From contig JADCLP010000004.1 in the NCBI GenBank assembly GCA_014983025.1, positions 1-64,000 of the forward strand: DNA of 64,000 bases. The letters are read 5' to 3'. The translations under genes and the position numbers were made by a program. Each line of letters starts with the position of its first letter. Position 1 is the stretch's first letter. Shown piece by piece: positions 35,420-44,658 of this stretch. The DNA comes from Erythrobacteraceae bacterium E2-1 Yellow Sea. GTDB lineage: Bacteria > Pseudomonadota > Alphaproteobacteria > Sphingomonadales > Sphingomonadaceae. A model generated the notes under the pieces. The model saw only the letters and a list, made by a program, of their open reading frames with translations, ran no database searches and had not been told where the DNA came from.

Positions 35420-36064
35420 CTATCCGTTTGCTGGATTATCCGGCTGATTATCGGGATGCGCGCGCTGGAAAGCAGGTAACGCCAGGCATGCGGCCTCTAT
35501 CCGCGCGATATGCGGCTTGTCATTGAAATCATAATCGAAGCGCCGCGCGTTATAGATTTGCGGCAGCAGCACAACTTCAAACAAGCCGGGGCGGTCGAAC
35601 AGGAATTCACCCGCATCAAGTTGCGCCAGCCTCTGTTCAAGCGGGTCCAGCGTGCGTGCCAGCCAATGGCGATACCATGTATCGATTTCTTCCTGCGAAT
35701 GACCCAGCGGATGCTTGAGATATTTCAGGACTGGCAGGTTGAGCGGCGCATGCAGTTCTGTTGCGATGGCATAGGCCAGTTCGCGCACGGTAAAGCGGTC
35801 CTCCACCCCAGTTGGCAGTAGCGGGTTTTGTGGATGGGCTTCGTCAAGCCATTCCAGTTGCGCCATGCTTTGCGCGCGGTCGCGCCCGTGAGCCACCAGC
35901 AGCGGTACGGAACCAAATGGGTTGCGCGTGGTAAAACCGGCGGCCTTCTGTTCTGATGTCAGCAGATTGACCGGAACATATGCATATTCCAGCCCCTTCA
36001 ATTCCAGCGCAATGCGCAGGCGATAGGTGGTGGAACTGCGAAAATATCCGTGAAGTTCAATCAT
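35420..36064 (-). CDS. maiA: Maleylacetoacetate isomerase (zeta-class GST)
   Basis: This 214-residue zeta-class GST isomerises maleylacetoacetate to fumarylacetoacetate in tyrosine degradation, using glutathione. The conserved SSTTYRLRIAL segment (Ser10, Ser11) and NPFGSVPLL match the family; the usual tryptophan in SSxxWRVR is Tyr here. ATG 36064 has AAAGGG upstream on the minus strand. Other tyrosine-pathway genes are not adjacent. Confidence 0.85.
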   Translation of the reverse strand: MIELHGYFRSSTTYRLRIALELKGLEYAYVPVNLLTSEQKAAGFTTRNPFGSVPLLVAHGRDRAQSMAQLEWLDEAHPQNPLLPTGVEDRFTVRELAYAIATELHAPLNLPVLKYLKHPLGHSQEEIDTWYRHWLARTLDPLEQRLAQLDAGEFLFDRPGLFEVVLLPQIYNARRFDYDFNDKPHIARIEAACLALPAFQRAHPDNQPDNPANG

Positions 36065-36168
36065 GCGGACCCTTTCCATATGGGTGCGCGCACATTTCCA
36101 GAATCACCTTGCCGTAAGTGCCTGCTGTCAACGATTTGACAGTGGGGAAGTTCTGCATGCTTGTAGTC

Positions 36169-36639
36169 TCAACCCTCTTTGCCGAATGTACCGGCAAATC
36201 CTGCCTCATCTCCAGCTGCCAGAAGTTTGGCTTGCGCTACCCAATTGTCACGCCGGATGCGACCGGAAAAGCGGCCAAGCTGTGCATCAATACGGTCTAT
36301 TTCGGCATCGTTCCATTGGGCGATATGATCAAAGCGCGTGACGCCCATACCCGCCAACATGGTGGCAATCTTGGGACCAAGCCCCTTGATTCGGGTCAGG
36401 TCATCTTCCAGTGTCACCGCAGCTGGTGTCGGGACCGGGACAGCTTCAACAGGCTTTGCCGCCGCATCGATCAGTGCCTGATTGCGTTGTGCACGCTCTG
36501 CCCCTTCATCCAGAACATCGCGTCTGTCTGTCAGCACGGAAGTCTTGCGGTTAGAGACGAAGATCAGCCAGGCGACCGCAATTCCAACGGCCAGGGCGAT
36601 GAGTAGATAGGGCCAATACAGTTCGATCAGTTCAGGCAT
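36169..36639 (-). CDS. Membrane-anchored helix-hairpin-helix protein
   Basis: This 156-residue protein has one N-terminal membrane helix (LIELYWPYLLIALAVGIAVAWLI is broken only by its edges), a charged linker and a C-terminal helix-hairpin-helix-like domain beginning DDLTRIKGLGPKIATML. Such domains also occur in NuoE-like and ribosomal-like proteins as non-specific helical modules. The role is unknown. It is the last gene of a run with the OmpA gene and the 37-residue peptide. Confidence 0.7.
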   Translation of the reverse strand: MPELIELYWPYLLIALAVGIAVAWLIFVSNRKTSVLTDRRDVLDEGAERAQRNQALIDAAAKPVEAVPVPTPAAVTLEDDLTRIKGLGPKIATMLAGMGVTRFDHIAQWNDAEIDRIDAQLGRFSGRIRRDNWVAQAKLLAAGDEAGFAGTFGKEG

Positions 36640-36647
36640 GGCGTTCC

Positions 36648-36761
36648 CTAATTATCAAATTCGCTGGATGATTCTGCGCGGCCCCACATGGCCCAGCCAA
36701 TGGCCAGGCCAATGGCATAGGCTGCAAGACATAGCACCAATACTTCTGACCAGATCGGCAT
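36648..36761 (-). CDS. 37-residue single-helix membrane peptide
   Basis: The gap between the ompA-like stop and the helix-hairpin-helix gene encodes a 37-residue frame. Its ATG (36759-36761) lies one base after the upstream stop at 36763. The peptide runs MPIWSEVLVLC, a Gly-rich helix with AIGLAIGWAMWGRA, then an acidic tail ESSSEFDN. One membrane helix with small residues at intervals suits a membrane-packing subunit. The tight fit between two genes and the coherent sequence support translation. Confidence 0.65.
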   Translation of the reverse strand: MPIWSEVLVLCLAAYAIGLAIGWAMWGRAESSSEFDN

Positions 36762-36762
36762 A

Positions 36763-37503
36763 TCAATGTGGTCCCGGTATATCGACAGGGGTGGGTTGCA
36801 GTGGTCGGGTCGCAACAACCTTGAATTCTATCCGGCGATTGGCTGGATCTTCTGGCAACAGCCCATCCACAGGCTGAGAAGATCCCACGCCATCGGCACG
36901 CATCCCATCTGCCGGGATGCCGCGGGCAATCAGCGCGCTTTGTACTGCGCGGGCGCGTTCCAGCGACAATGCCAGATTACCTGGTTCAGGCCCGCTGGAA
37001 TCGGTATGGCCAGTAATGGCGATAATGCTGCCAAGGCAAGGGCGCAGGGCCTGTGTCACTTCATTTAGTAATTCGTTGCTGGCGGCATCAATACGACTGG
37101 AGGATTCTTCAAATCGTATGGTGCGCGCGCGCAACAGAGCGTCAACATCATCCTGGCAATGAAGTGGTGACAGCGGTTGTTCGCCCACCCGTGCCCTGGT
37201 CGACCCATCAGCCCAGCCAATGCCGCCTACGCCGGGTATGGCAGCAACTGATTTGGCCACGCGATCACGCACGCCTTCATTCAACTTTTCACCGCCAGAA
37301 AGCAGTGGATGGCGCGTTGGCCAGCCAAAACGGTTGGTAAAGCGGGCGGTTACGCCGTGGCCATTTGCCTCGTCAATCGCCTGTTTTGCTTCATCAGAAA
37401 GCTGTTGTGCCAGATCCTGATCGGTGCGTGCTGCACTGCCTAGGGCGACTGCTGTTGTGGCCAGCGCTCCGGCAATGATGGCTATGGTAGGTCGGATCGG
37501 CAT
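36763..37503 (-). CDS. OmpA-family envelope protein
   Basis: This protein of about 246 residues has an N-terminal hydrophobic segment (PTIAIIAGALATTAVALG) and a middle region resembling a BON-like fold. The C-terminal OmpA domain (ITGHTDSSGPEPGNLALSLERA and NRRIEFKVV) should bind peptidoglycan. ATG 37503 places the hydrophobic segment as a signal or anchor; ATG 37521 would add six residues. It heads the three-gene run on the minus strand. Confidence 0.8.
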   Translation of the reverse strand: MPIRPTIAIIAGALATTAVALGSAARTDQDLAQQLSDEAKQAIDEANGHGVTARFTNRFGWPTRHPLLSGGEKLNEGVRDRVAKSVAAIPGVGGIGWADGSTRARVGEQPLSPLHCQDDVDALLRARTIRFEESSSRIDAASNELLNEVTQALRPCLGSIIAITGHTDSSGPEPGNLALSLERARAVQSALIARGIPADGMRADGVGSSQPVDGLLPEDPANRRIEFKVVATRPLQPTPVDIPGPH

Positions 37504-37547
37504 GTCACATGCCTTAGCCATGGTGGCTGCATGCCGAAAGGGGGTAA

Positions 37548-39218
37548 TTATCCGCCCTTCATCGCGGCGGCAACTTCGGTCAGGCGCAGAAATTCCTGCC
37601 GCCAGTAATCGCTTTGCCGACCAGCCAGCCTGTCGACATCGTCATAGCTGAAGTCTCCCATCAACTCATCCCCGCGCATCAGCTGGCCAAATGCAGCCAC
37701 GGCTGCGGCAAAGGCAAAGTCGCCGCGTGGGTATGTGGCACTGCGCATGGCGGAGCGGAGCAAAACATATTCGATCAGCTTGGAATTTTTGCCCTGTGGA
37801 AGTTTGTATCGCAGCTTGACATGGGCAGCTTCTGCCATGCGTTTTGCAGCGGCCGTGGCAGGTGCATCCTCATACCTGCGTGGGGCAACCCAACCCTTGG
37901 TGCCAGCAGGTACGATCTCGTAAATCGCCGTGACTTGATGACCGGCACCAATATCGCCGGCATCCACCTTGTCATTGTCAAAATCTTCTTCGCGCAGCGC
38001 GCGGTTTTCATAGCCGACAAGGCGATACTGGCTGACAACAGCCGGGTTGAATTCGACCTGTATTTTCACATCCTTGGCGATGGTGAAGAGCGTGGAAGAC
38101 ATCTCATCCCCTAGTACCTTTTTCGCTTCCAGTGCGCTGTCGATATAGGCGTAATTGCCATTTCCGTGATTGGCGATCTGTTCCATCATGGCTTCGTTGT
38201 AATTTCCGGTGCCAAAGCCCAACGTGGTCAAAGTGATGCCGCTGTCGCGCTTTTCCTCGATCATTTCGACCAGCGATTTTTGATCGGATACACCAACATT
38301 GAAATCGCCATCAGTGGCCAGCAGCACACGGTTGACGCCACCCTTGATGAAATTGTCTTCGGCGATTTGATAGGCAAGCTGCAGCCCGGCGCCACCCGCA
38401 GTGGAACCGCCTGCCTGCAGGCGATCCAGCGCAGTGCGGATTTTCTTCGTATCACTCGTAGGTTCCAGCACCATCCCAGCCGCGCCTGCGTAAACCACTA
38501 TCGAAACCTTGTCCTGTGGCGAAAGTTCACTGGCGAGACCTGCCAGCGCTGTCTTGACCAGCGGCAGCTTATCCGGGCTGTTCATGGAGCCGGAAACATC
38601 CATCAGGAACACCAGGTTTGCTGGCGGGCGTTCAGCACGCGGCAGATCATAACCACGCAGACCAATTCGCATCAGATAGGTATTTTCATTCCATGGGCTT
38701 TTCGCCACATCAGTTGTGACGGTGAATGGCTGGGAACGGTCTTGCGGGCGCGGATAATCATAACGGAAGTAATTGATCATTTCTTCCGTTCGCACTGCAT
38801 CGCGTGGCGGCATTTGGCCCTGTGTCAGGAAGCGCCGCGCATTGGCATAGGCACCGGTATCCACATCGACGGAGAAGGTGGAAACGGGTTCTGCCTGCAC
38901 CAGTTTGACTGGCGAGACTTCTTGCCCCTCATACCTCTCACGCCCCGGATCGGCAGGGACGATTACAGGCGGGACGAAGGCATGACGCTTCGTCATAGGT
39001 GCAGCTGCAGATTGTTCCGCAATTGCATAGGCTGGTGATGGTGGTGGTGCAGGGTTGGGGCCGCTGGCGTCCGCCATTTCCTGGCTTTTGACGCGGCTAC
39101 CAGTCACCACAATCTGTTCTTCATTCTTGCTGGCGCAACCGGACAGTATCAATGCGCTGCATGATGTAATGAGCACAAAGCGCGCACCGCGCATTTTCGG
39201 CGAAAGGAAATTCGGCAT
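37548..39218 (-). CDS. vWA-domain lipoprotein (YfbK-like)
   Basis: This protein of about 556 residues has a lipobox (LSGC) after an N-terminal signal. Then come a proline-rich segment, an N-terminal vWA-associated domain, a von Willebrand A domain with MIDAS motif DVSGSMNS, and a DUF3520-type C-terminus. YfbK-like proteins are periplasmic and may organise complexes, but their exact role is open. A GGAGG lies eight bases before ATG 39218. Directly after the lipobox stands IVVTGSRV, a motif common at the start of TonB-dependent receptor plugs. Confidence 0.82.
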   Translation of the reverse strand: MPNFLSPKMRGARFVLITSCSALILSGCASKNEEQIVVTGSRVKSQEMADASGPNPAPPPSPAYAIAEQSAAAPMTKRHAFVPPVIVPADPGRERYEGQEVSPVKLVQAEPVSTFSVDVDTGAYANARRFLTQGQMPPRDAVRTEEMINYFRYDYPRPQDRSQPFTVTTDVAKSPWNENTYLMRIGLRGYDLPRAERPPANLVFLMDVSGSMNSPDKLPLVKTALAGLASELSPQDKVSIVVYAGAAGMVLEPTSDTKKIRTALDRLQAGGSTAGGAGLQLAYQIAEDNFIKGGVNRVLLATDGDFNVGVSDQKSLVEMIEEKRDSGITLTTLGFGTGNYNEAMMEQIANHGNGNYAYIDSALEAKKVLGDEMSSTLFTIAKDVKIQVEFNPAVVSQYRLVGYENRALREEDFDNDKVDAGDIGAGHQVTAIYEIVPAGTKGWVAPRRYEDAPATAAAKRMAEAAHVKLRYKLPQGKNSKLIEYVLLRSAMRSATYPRGDFAFAAAVAAFGQLMRGDELMGDFSYDDVDRLAGRQSDYWRQEFLRLTEVAAAMKGG

Positions 39219-39382
39219 CTTCAAGACCTCCAGCCCACAAACGCGATATGTTATCACGTCTTATCCCTAATCGCGGGGCCGAACCCAAAAGAGGAGGGGG
39301 AATAGCTCGACCCCGCGACCGTTCTCAACATGGATTATTCCGCTGAACGCGGACTGAACGTTTCCTGCTTAAGGTGAAATGA

Positions 39383-40903
39383 TTATGTTGATGGGCTATT
39401 GCCACCGATATTCTTGCGAAACAGCACGCGGTCTTCCGGGCCGAAACCCTTGTGCCAGATGACATAGCCATAGGTGAACAGAATGGCCGGGATGCCGAAC
39501 AGCAGTTCTGCCCATTCGGGCAGCATGCTGGCCAGGAAACCCACCACCACGGCGGGCGCAGTGGCCCATACCAGCGCCCAACGCCAATTATTGACTGGGG
39601 CCTGCAGTATCCGGCTGAGCAGCCATGCCTTGATCAGGCTGGCCGTGCCCAGCGCCAGCATCAGCGCAATGGCAGCTCCTGCTGCCTTGAATTTTTCGCC
39701 CAATGCAATCTGTTCGACCAGTATCATGGCACCCACGGTAAGCCCAGCTTGCAACACTATGGTGCCAAGCGAGATGGCAAGGTTCCGTTTGCGCGCAACA
39801 TAGACCAGCGCAGCTTCTGACACGACGGCAGTGGCGGCAACCACTTCTGCCAGCAACAGGAATGCCAATGCGCCGGTGCCGCCCACAAAATTGGGGCCAA
39901 CCAACCCCATCACGCCTTCGCCTGGTACGCCCAGCGCCAGCGCAATGCCTGCCTGTGCAGCGATGATCCAGAAACCCACTTGCCGTACCTGACTGGCAAT
40001 GGCGGCCAGATTACCATCTTTCAGATTGCGCGTGATCACCGGGCCCAGGATCGGTTCGAAGCTGGTCTTCAGCTTTTGCGGCAGGCTGGCGACCTGCTGC
40101 GCGACGTAATAGACGCCAACTGCCACAGGCGCAGCGAAAAAGCCCAGAATGAAAATGTCGAGCCGCCGCGTGCCCCATTCCACCGCATCTGCCACTGCCA
40201 GCGGGAAAGCACGTGTGCTCATACGCCACATCACCAGCGGGTGGGGGTGCCAGTCACGTGGCAAGCCATAACTGCGCAGAAATGGCCAAAGCGCCGCCAG
40301 CAGCCCGGCGAAGATGGAAGCGATATAGGCCAGTGCCAGCCCGCCATCACGTGTTGCAGGTATGTAGAAAAACACACCTGCCATGATAGATATGGTCCAC
40401 GGCTCCACCACAGCTCGGGCGCGGACCGTGGTTGCAATGTCATAGCGATATGCCTGCGCGGCAAGCAGGATTTCCGTCAGCGCATAGCCAGGGATCGCGA
40501 CCACCAACCAGATATCCAGCGGGCTGCTCATCCCATTGGGGAACATGGGCAGGGGGAAGAACCACAGCAGAGTTGCTGCGATACCCGACAGGATTAGTGC
40601 CAGCAGAAGCCCGTCAAACACCAGATTGACGGGTTCTTCCTCCCCTTCCGTCAGGCGTTGCGCCAGTCCGCGCTTTTCGCCCAGGGAACAGACAAGTGCG
40701 GCCAGTTCCACCAGCACCAGGGCTGATGCAAAACGGCCCAGCGCGTCTGCTCCATAAAGCCGCCCTGCAATGAACAAGAAAGGCAGGCGGGCGGCCAGCC
40801 GCAGCAGAAAACCGAAGAAATTGGTGCGCCCACCTTTGGCCAGGGCCTGAATATCGCCAGCGTCATTGCCTTGCGAATTGTCAGGGGGCGCAGATGCGCT
40901 CAT
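39383..40903 (-). CDS. Polysaccharide biosynthesis flippase-like membrane protein
   Basis: This 506-residue protein has about 12-14 membrane helices spread along its length, the pattern of the MOP exporter superfamily that includes Wzx and MurJ. The closest relatives are probably lipopolysaccharide or exopolysaccharide biosynthesis proteins of sphingomonads. Its end lies 165 bases downstream of the vWA gene start, and its start overlaps the gpsA stop by 4 bases. Specific lipid-linked cargo is unknown. Confidence 0.75.
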   Translation of the reverse strand: MSASAPPDNSQGNDAGDIQALAKGGRTNFFGFLLRLAARLPFLFIAGRLYGADALGRFASALVLVELAALVCSLGEKRGLAQRLTEGEEEPVNLVFDGLLLALILSGIAATLLWFFPLPMFPNGMSSPLDIWLVVAIPGYALTEILLAAQAYRYDIATTVRARAVVEPWTISIMAGVFFYIPATRDGGLALAYIASIFAGLLAALWPFLRSYGLPRDWHPHPLVMWRMSTRAFPLAVADAVEWGTRRLDIFILGFFAAPVAVGVYYVAQQVASLPQKLKTSFEPILGPVITRNLKDGNLAAIASQVRQVGFWIIAAQAGIALALGVPGEGVMGLVGPNFVGGTGALAFLLLAEVVAATAVVSEAALVYVARKRNLAISLGTIVLQAGLTVGAMILVEQIALGEKFKAAGAAIALMLALGTASLIKAWLLSRILQAPVNNWRWALVWATAPAVVVGFLASMLPEWAELLFGIPAILFTYGYVIWHKGFGPEDRVLFRKNIGGNSPST

Positions 40904-41907
40904 TCACTATCGCCCTGTTCGGCTTTCAGTGGTCGGCTAAGCAAGTCGCTGACGATGGCAGCAGGTGCCGCCCCTTCCAGAATGGCATTCACTGCATCGA
41001 CAATCGGCATGTCGATAGAGCGGTCTTGCGCCAACTGCTTCAGCACAGGCGCGGTATGCGCACCCTCTGCCACTGTGCGCCTGTCTGCCATCAGGCCTAC
41101 CGCACTGCCGCCTTCACCCAGCGCTTTGCCGAGAGAGAAATTGCGGCTCGACGTGCTGGAACAGGTCAGCACCAGATCACCCAATCCACACAGACCAGCC
41201 AATGTTTCGCCCCGCGCACCCATCGCCGCGCCAAAACGCAGCATTTCGGCATAGCCACGTGCGATTAGAGCCGCCCGTGCATTCTGGCCCAGTTGCAATC
41301 CATCCACCACACCGCAGGCGATGGCGAGGACGTTCTTGATTGATCCGCCAATCTCCGCCCCGGTCACATCATCTGAATAATAGGGACGGAAGGTTGATCG
41401 TGCGATTTCCGGTGCCAGCCGCGCCCATTGTTCTTCACCTGCGCCACAGGCCAGCGTCACGGCGGTGGGCAGGCCTGCAGCGACTTCATGCGCGAAAGTC
41501 GGGCCAGACAAGACGGCAATGGCGCTGTCTGGTGACGCGGCGGAGGCGACATGATTCATCAACCGGCCAGTACCTGCCTCAATCCCCTTGCTGCACAGAA
41601 CCAGATCACGCGGCGCAACAGACATCCCACTCAAGACAGTGCCCAGATGCTGGGCCGGGGTGACCGCCAGCACAGTATCAATCCCGGTGAAATCAGCCAG
41701 ATCAGCGGTCGCGCGGATATTGGGGGCCAGCATTGCGGAGGGGAGATATAGGCTGTTGGTGTGGCTGGTGTTGATTTCCTCAACCAATTCACGCTCAAGC
41801 GCCCAGATCAGGACATCGCGCCCATCGCTGGCCAACATTTGCGCCAGTGCAGTGCCCCAGGCACCTGCGCCCAGCACGCCAATCGCAGGCTTTCCCTGTT
41901 CGCTCAT
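40900..41907 (-). CDS. gpsA: Glycerol-3-phosphate dehydrogenase [NAD(P)+]
   Basis: GpsA reduces dihydroxyacetone phosphate to glycerol-3-phosphate for phospholipid synthesis. The 335-residue protein has the N-terminal dinucleotide motif [11 protein letters not shown] and the core [14 protein letters not shown]. The family segment [14 protein letters not shown] follows. It overlaps tsaD by 4 bases at the upstream end and the flippase by 4 at the other, so all three are probably one operon. Confidence 0.95.
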   Translation of the reverse strand: MSEQGKPAIGVLGAGAWGTALAQMLASDGRDVLIWALERELVEEINTSHTNSLYLPSAMLAPNIRATADLADFTGIDTVLAVTPAQHLGTVLSGMSVAPRDLVLCSKGIEAGTGRLMNHVASAASPDSAIAVLSGPTFAHEVAAGLPTAVTLACGAGEEQWARLAPEIARSTFRPYYSDDVTGAEIGGSIKNVLAIACGVVDGLQLGQNARAALIARGYAEMLRFGAAMGARGETLAGLCGLGDLVLTCSSTSSRNFSLGKALGEGGSAVGLMADRRTVAEGAHTAPVLKQLAQDRSIDMPIVDAVNAILEGAAPAAIVSDLLSRPLKAEQGDSE

Positions 41908-42938
41908 GCTTTTACTCCTGCGCCGCGCACCGGCTCTGCCTGTGGGTCAAGCGGCCAACGTGGCCGTGCCCTGAAATCCAGCGGGTCGGATTGCCCCAGG
42001 GCCAACCGCTCGCAACCAGCCCAGGCGATCATTGCCGCATTATCCGTGCATAGCGCCAGTGGCGGTGCGGTGAAGCCCATTCCGTGTGCGGTGGCCAGAT
42101 TTTCCAGAGCTGTGCGAATGGTTTGATTGGCTGCAACGCCGCCTGCAACCACCAGCTTGGGTGGCGGGGTCATGCGGTTCAAGGCATGTTGCAGCCGGTC
42201 GATCAGGCAATCCACTGCCGCCTGCTGGAAACTTGCAGCAATGTCTGCATCGGCATGTTCACCCGATTCCTTGGCCCGCAAAACCGCGCTTTTCAGCCCA
42301 GCGAAGGAGAAATGCGGTTCCTTCGATCCTTTCAATGGGCGGGGTAGGGGCACGGCATTGGGATCGCCTTCGCGTGCCAGACGCTCCACAGCGGGACCTC
42401 CAGGATAGCCAAGGCCCAGGATCTTGGCTGTCTTGTCAAAAGCTTCACCCAATGCATCGTCAATCGTGGTGGCCAGGCGGCGATATTGTCCTACCCCCTC
42501 AACGCTCAAGATCTGGCAATGTCCGCCCGATACCAGCAGCAAAAGATAAGGATATTCCAGCGCTGGATCGGCCAGACGCGGAGACAACGCATGCCCTTCC
42601 AGATGGTTGATCGCCATCAGCGGCTTGTCTGCCGCCATGGCCAGCGCCTTGGCACTGACAAGCCCCACCATCACGCCGCCGATCAGGCCTGGCCCGGCGG
42701 TGGCGGCAATGGCATCGCATTGATCCAGCGTAATGTTTGCATCTTGCAGCACGGCAGCGATCATGGGGGCCAGCCGGTCAGCATGGGCACGCGCGGCGAT
42801 TTCGGGCACTACTCCGCCATAGGGGGCATGCTCTGCCTCCTGCGATGCGATATGCTGCGCCAATATGGTACGGTCAGTGCTGACCAGCGCCACGGCGGTT
42901 TCATCGCAAGATGATTCTATGCCCAGAACAAGGCCCAT
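41904..42938 (-). CDS. tsaD: tRNA N6-adenosine threonylcarbamoyltransferase
   Basis: TsaD transfers the threonylcarbamoyl group to A37 of tRNAs reading ANN codons. The 344-residue protein starts [17 protein letters not shown] and contains the metal motif [11 protein letters not shown]; the ASKHA nucleotide-binding fold is complete. It is divergent from hemC with 43 bases between starts. The tsaD-gpsA-flippase order with short overlaps points to one transcript. Confidence 0.96.
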   Translation of the reverse strand: MGLVLGIESSCDETAVALVSTDRTILAQHIASQEAEHAPYGGVVPEIAARAHADRLAPMIAAVLQDANITLDQCDAIAATAGPGLIGGVMVGLVSAKALAMAADKPLMAINHLEGHALSPRLADPALEYPYLLLLVSGGHCQILSVEGVGQYRRLATTIDDALGEAFDKTAKILGLGYPGGPAVERLAREGDPNAVPLPRPLKGSKEPHFSFAGLKSAVLRAKESGEHADADIAASFQQAAVDCLIDRLQHALNRMTPPPKLVVAGGVAANQTIRTALENLATAHGMGFTAPPLALCTDNAAMIAWAGCERLALGQSDPLDFRARPRWPLDPQAEPVRGAGVKA

Positions 42939-42981
42939 TCCGCTTCCCCTTAAGGTTTTGCGGGGCTAGGGCAAGCGGCCC

Positions 42982-43923
42982 ATGACAATGTTACCATCTG
43001 ATACACCAAAGATACGGCTTGGCGCGCGTCAGTCCCCGCTGGCCATGGCGCAGGCGTTTGAGACGCGGAACCGGCTATGCGCGGCACATGGCTGGGCTGC
43101 AGATGATGTTGAACTGGTGCCCGTGCGTGCAAGCGGTGACAAGGTGCTGGATCGCCCGTTGGCTGATATTGGCGGCAAGGCGTTGTGGACCAAGGAACTG
43201 GATCAATGGCTGGCTGAAGGCCACATTGATGCCTCGGTCCATTCAATGAAGGATGTGGAAACGATCCGGCCTGATGCCTTCACCATCGGTGCCATACTGC
43301 CCCGCGCCGATATTCGTGATGTGCTGGTGGGTGCACATTCCATCGCCGCGCTGCCACCCGGCGCAAAGGTGGGCACCAGCGCACCGCGCCGCGCCGCGCA
43401 ATTGCTGAACCAACGGCCAGATGTAGAGGTGGTGCTGTTTCGCGGCAATGTTGCCACACGCCTCGCCAAATTGCAGGCAGGGGATGCGAATGCGACCTTT
43501 CTGGCGGCAGCTGGGCTGCAGCGATTGGGCGAACACGGCATAGGTACGGCTCTGGAGGCGGAGGAATGGCTTCCGGCAGCAGCGCAGGGCGCAATCGGGG
43601 TGGAATGTCGCGCCGATGATGCACAGGTACGTGAATGGCTCAGCGCAATCGACCATGCGGAAAGCCACGCTGAAGTGATGGCGGACCGCGCCCTGCTGGC
43701 CGCGCTGGGCGGTAATTGCCACAGCCCGGTGGCCGTGTTGAGCCAGTGTGAAAATGGCACTGTTTCCATGCGCGCCGCGCTATTCAGCCCGGACGGGGCT
43801 GAACATGTCACAGGCGCTGCTACCTTCCCATCCAGAGATGAAGCAGCTCCACAACAATTGGCGCGCGACCTGCTTTCCCGCGCTACGCCTGCAATTACTG
43901 TGCATTTCGGCCATAGCGGATGA
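42982..43923 (+). CDS. hemC: Porphobilinogen deaminase (hydroxymethylbilane synthase)
   Basis: HemC joins four porphobilinogens into hydroxymethylbilane on the way to heme and siroheme. The 313-residue protein has RLGARQSPLAMAQA at the start, HSMKDVET around the active site, and the dipyrromethane-binding cysteine in LGGNCHSPVAV. It overlaps hemD by 4 bases. ATG 42982 or 42988 are both possible starts. Confidence 0.95.
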   Translation: MTMLPSDTPKIRLGARQSPLAMAQAFETRNRLCAAHGWAADDVELVPVRASGDKVLDRPLADIGGKALWTKELDQWLAEGHIDASVHSMKDVETIRPDAFTIGAILPRADIRDVLVGAHSIAALPPGAKVGTSAPRRAAQLLNQRPDVEVVLFRGNVATRLAKLQAGDANATFLAAAGLQRLGEHGIGTALEAEEWLPAAAQGAIGVECRADDAQVREWLSAIDHAESHAEVMADRALLAALGGNCHSPVAVLSQCENGTVSMRAALFSPDGAEHVTGAATFPSRDEAAPQQLARDLLSRATPAITVHFGHSG

Positions 43924-44600
43924 AATTTCCATTGGTTGCCATAAGACCCGAACCCGGGCTTTCGGCGACTGTCGGTCGCGCACGGGAAATGGGGCTGGAA
44001 GTAACGGGGCACCCCCTGTCAAAAGCGGTTCCATGTGATTGGCAATTACCCGATAGCCTGGGTTTTGACGGGTTGTTGGTTGGTAGTGCCAATGTATTTC
44101 GCCATGGCGGTGAACAGCTAAAAAATTTGCAACACTTGCCTGTCTTTGCAGTGGGAGAGGTGACAGCGCAGGAAGCGCGAGCAGCAGGATTTGTGGTTAC
44201 GGTTGAGGGGCAGGGGGGGCTGCAACAGATTCTGGATATGCTGGATGAAACCCCGCGCCATCTGCTGCGCCTGTCGGGTGAGGCGCATGTACCGCTAAAA
44301 ACTCCCCGCCATATCCAGTTGACAGAAATTATTACATATCGCGTGCAACATGTTCCAATATATAAAGAATTATCCGAATCATTAAACACAGGCGCATGTG
44401 TTCTGCTGCATTCGGCCGGCGCTGCCGAACATTTGGCGCAAGAGGTGGAACAATTGGGAATCGCACGTCAGAACATCAAGATTGCCGCATTAGGCCCGCG
44501 CATTGCCAATGCAGTTGGTACAGGCTGGGGCAAGGTAGAAAGCGCCAATCAGCCTAACGATGCCCAGCTACTGGCCTTGGCACGGGACATGTGCCAATGA
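43920..44600 (+). CDS. hemD: Uroporphyrinogen-III synthase
   Basis: This 226-residue protein of the HemD fold has two alternating domains and is poorly conserved as usual for the family (HPLSKAV, LLVGSANVFRHGG, LLHSAGAAEHLA). It cyclises hydroxymethylbilane to uroporphyrinogen III. A stretch around 44320-44400 is AT-rich and uses rarer codons than its neighbours, which is not enough to suggest transfer. The overlap with hemC fixes the start. Confidence 0.88.
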   Translation: MKFPLVAIRPEPGLSATVGRAREMGLEVTGHPLSKAVPCDWQLPDSLGFDGLLVGSANVFRHGGEQLKNLQHLPVFAVGEVTAQEARAAGFVVTVEGQGGLQQILDMLDETPRHLLRLSGEAHVPLKTPRHIQLTEIITYRVQHVPIYKELSESLNTGACVLLHSAGAAEHLAQEVEQLGIARQNIKIAALGPRIANAVGTGWGKVESANQPNDAQLLALARDMCQ

Positions 44601-44658
44601 GGTATATGACGTGGAATGCCCGGATCAGGGCATCAGGTGGGTTGCGGAACGGACGATA

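Noticed and set aside
39271..39318. 8-bp inverted repeat TCGCGGGG/CCCCGCGA between the flippase and vWA genes
   Set aside because: The 32-base loop and lack of a T-tract make a terminator uncertain; it may be chance in G/C-rich DNA.
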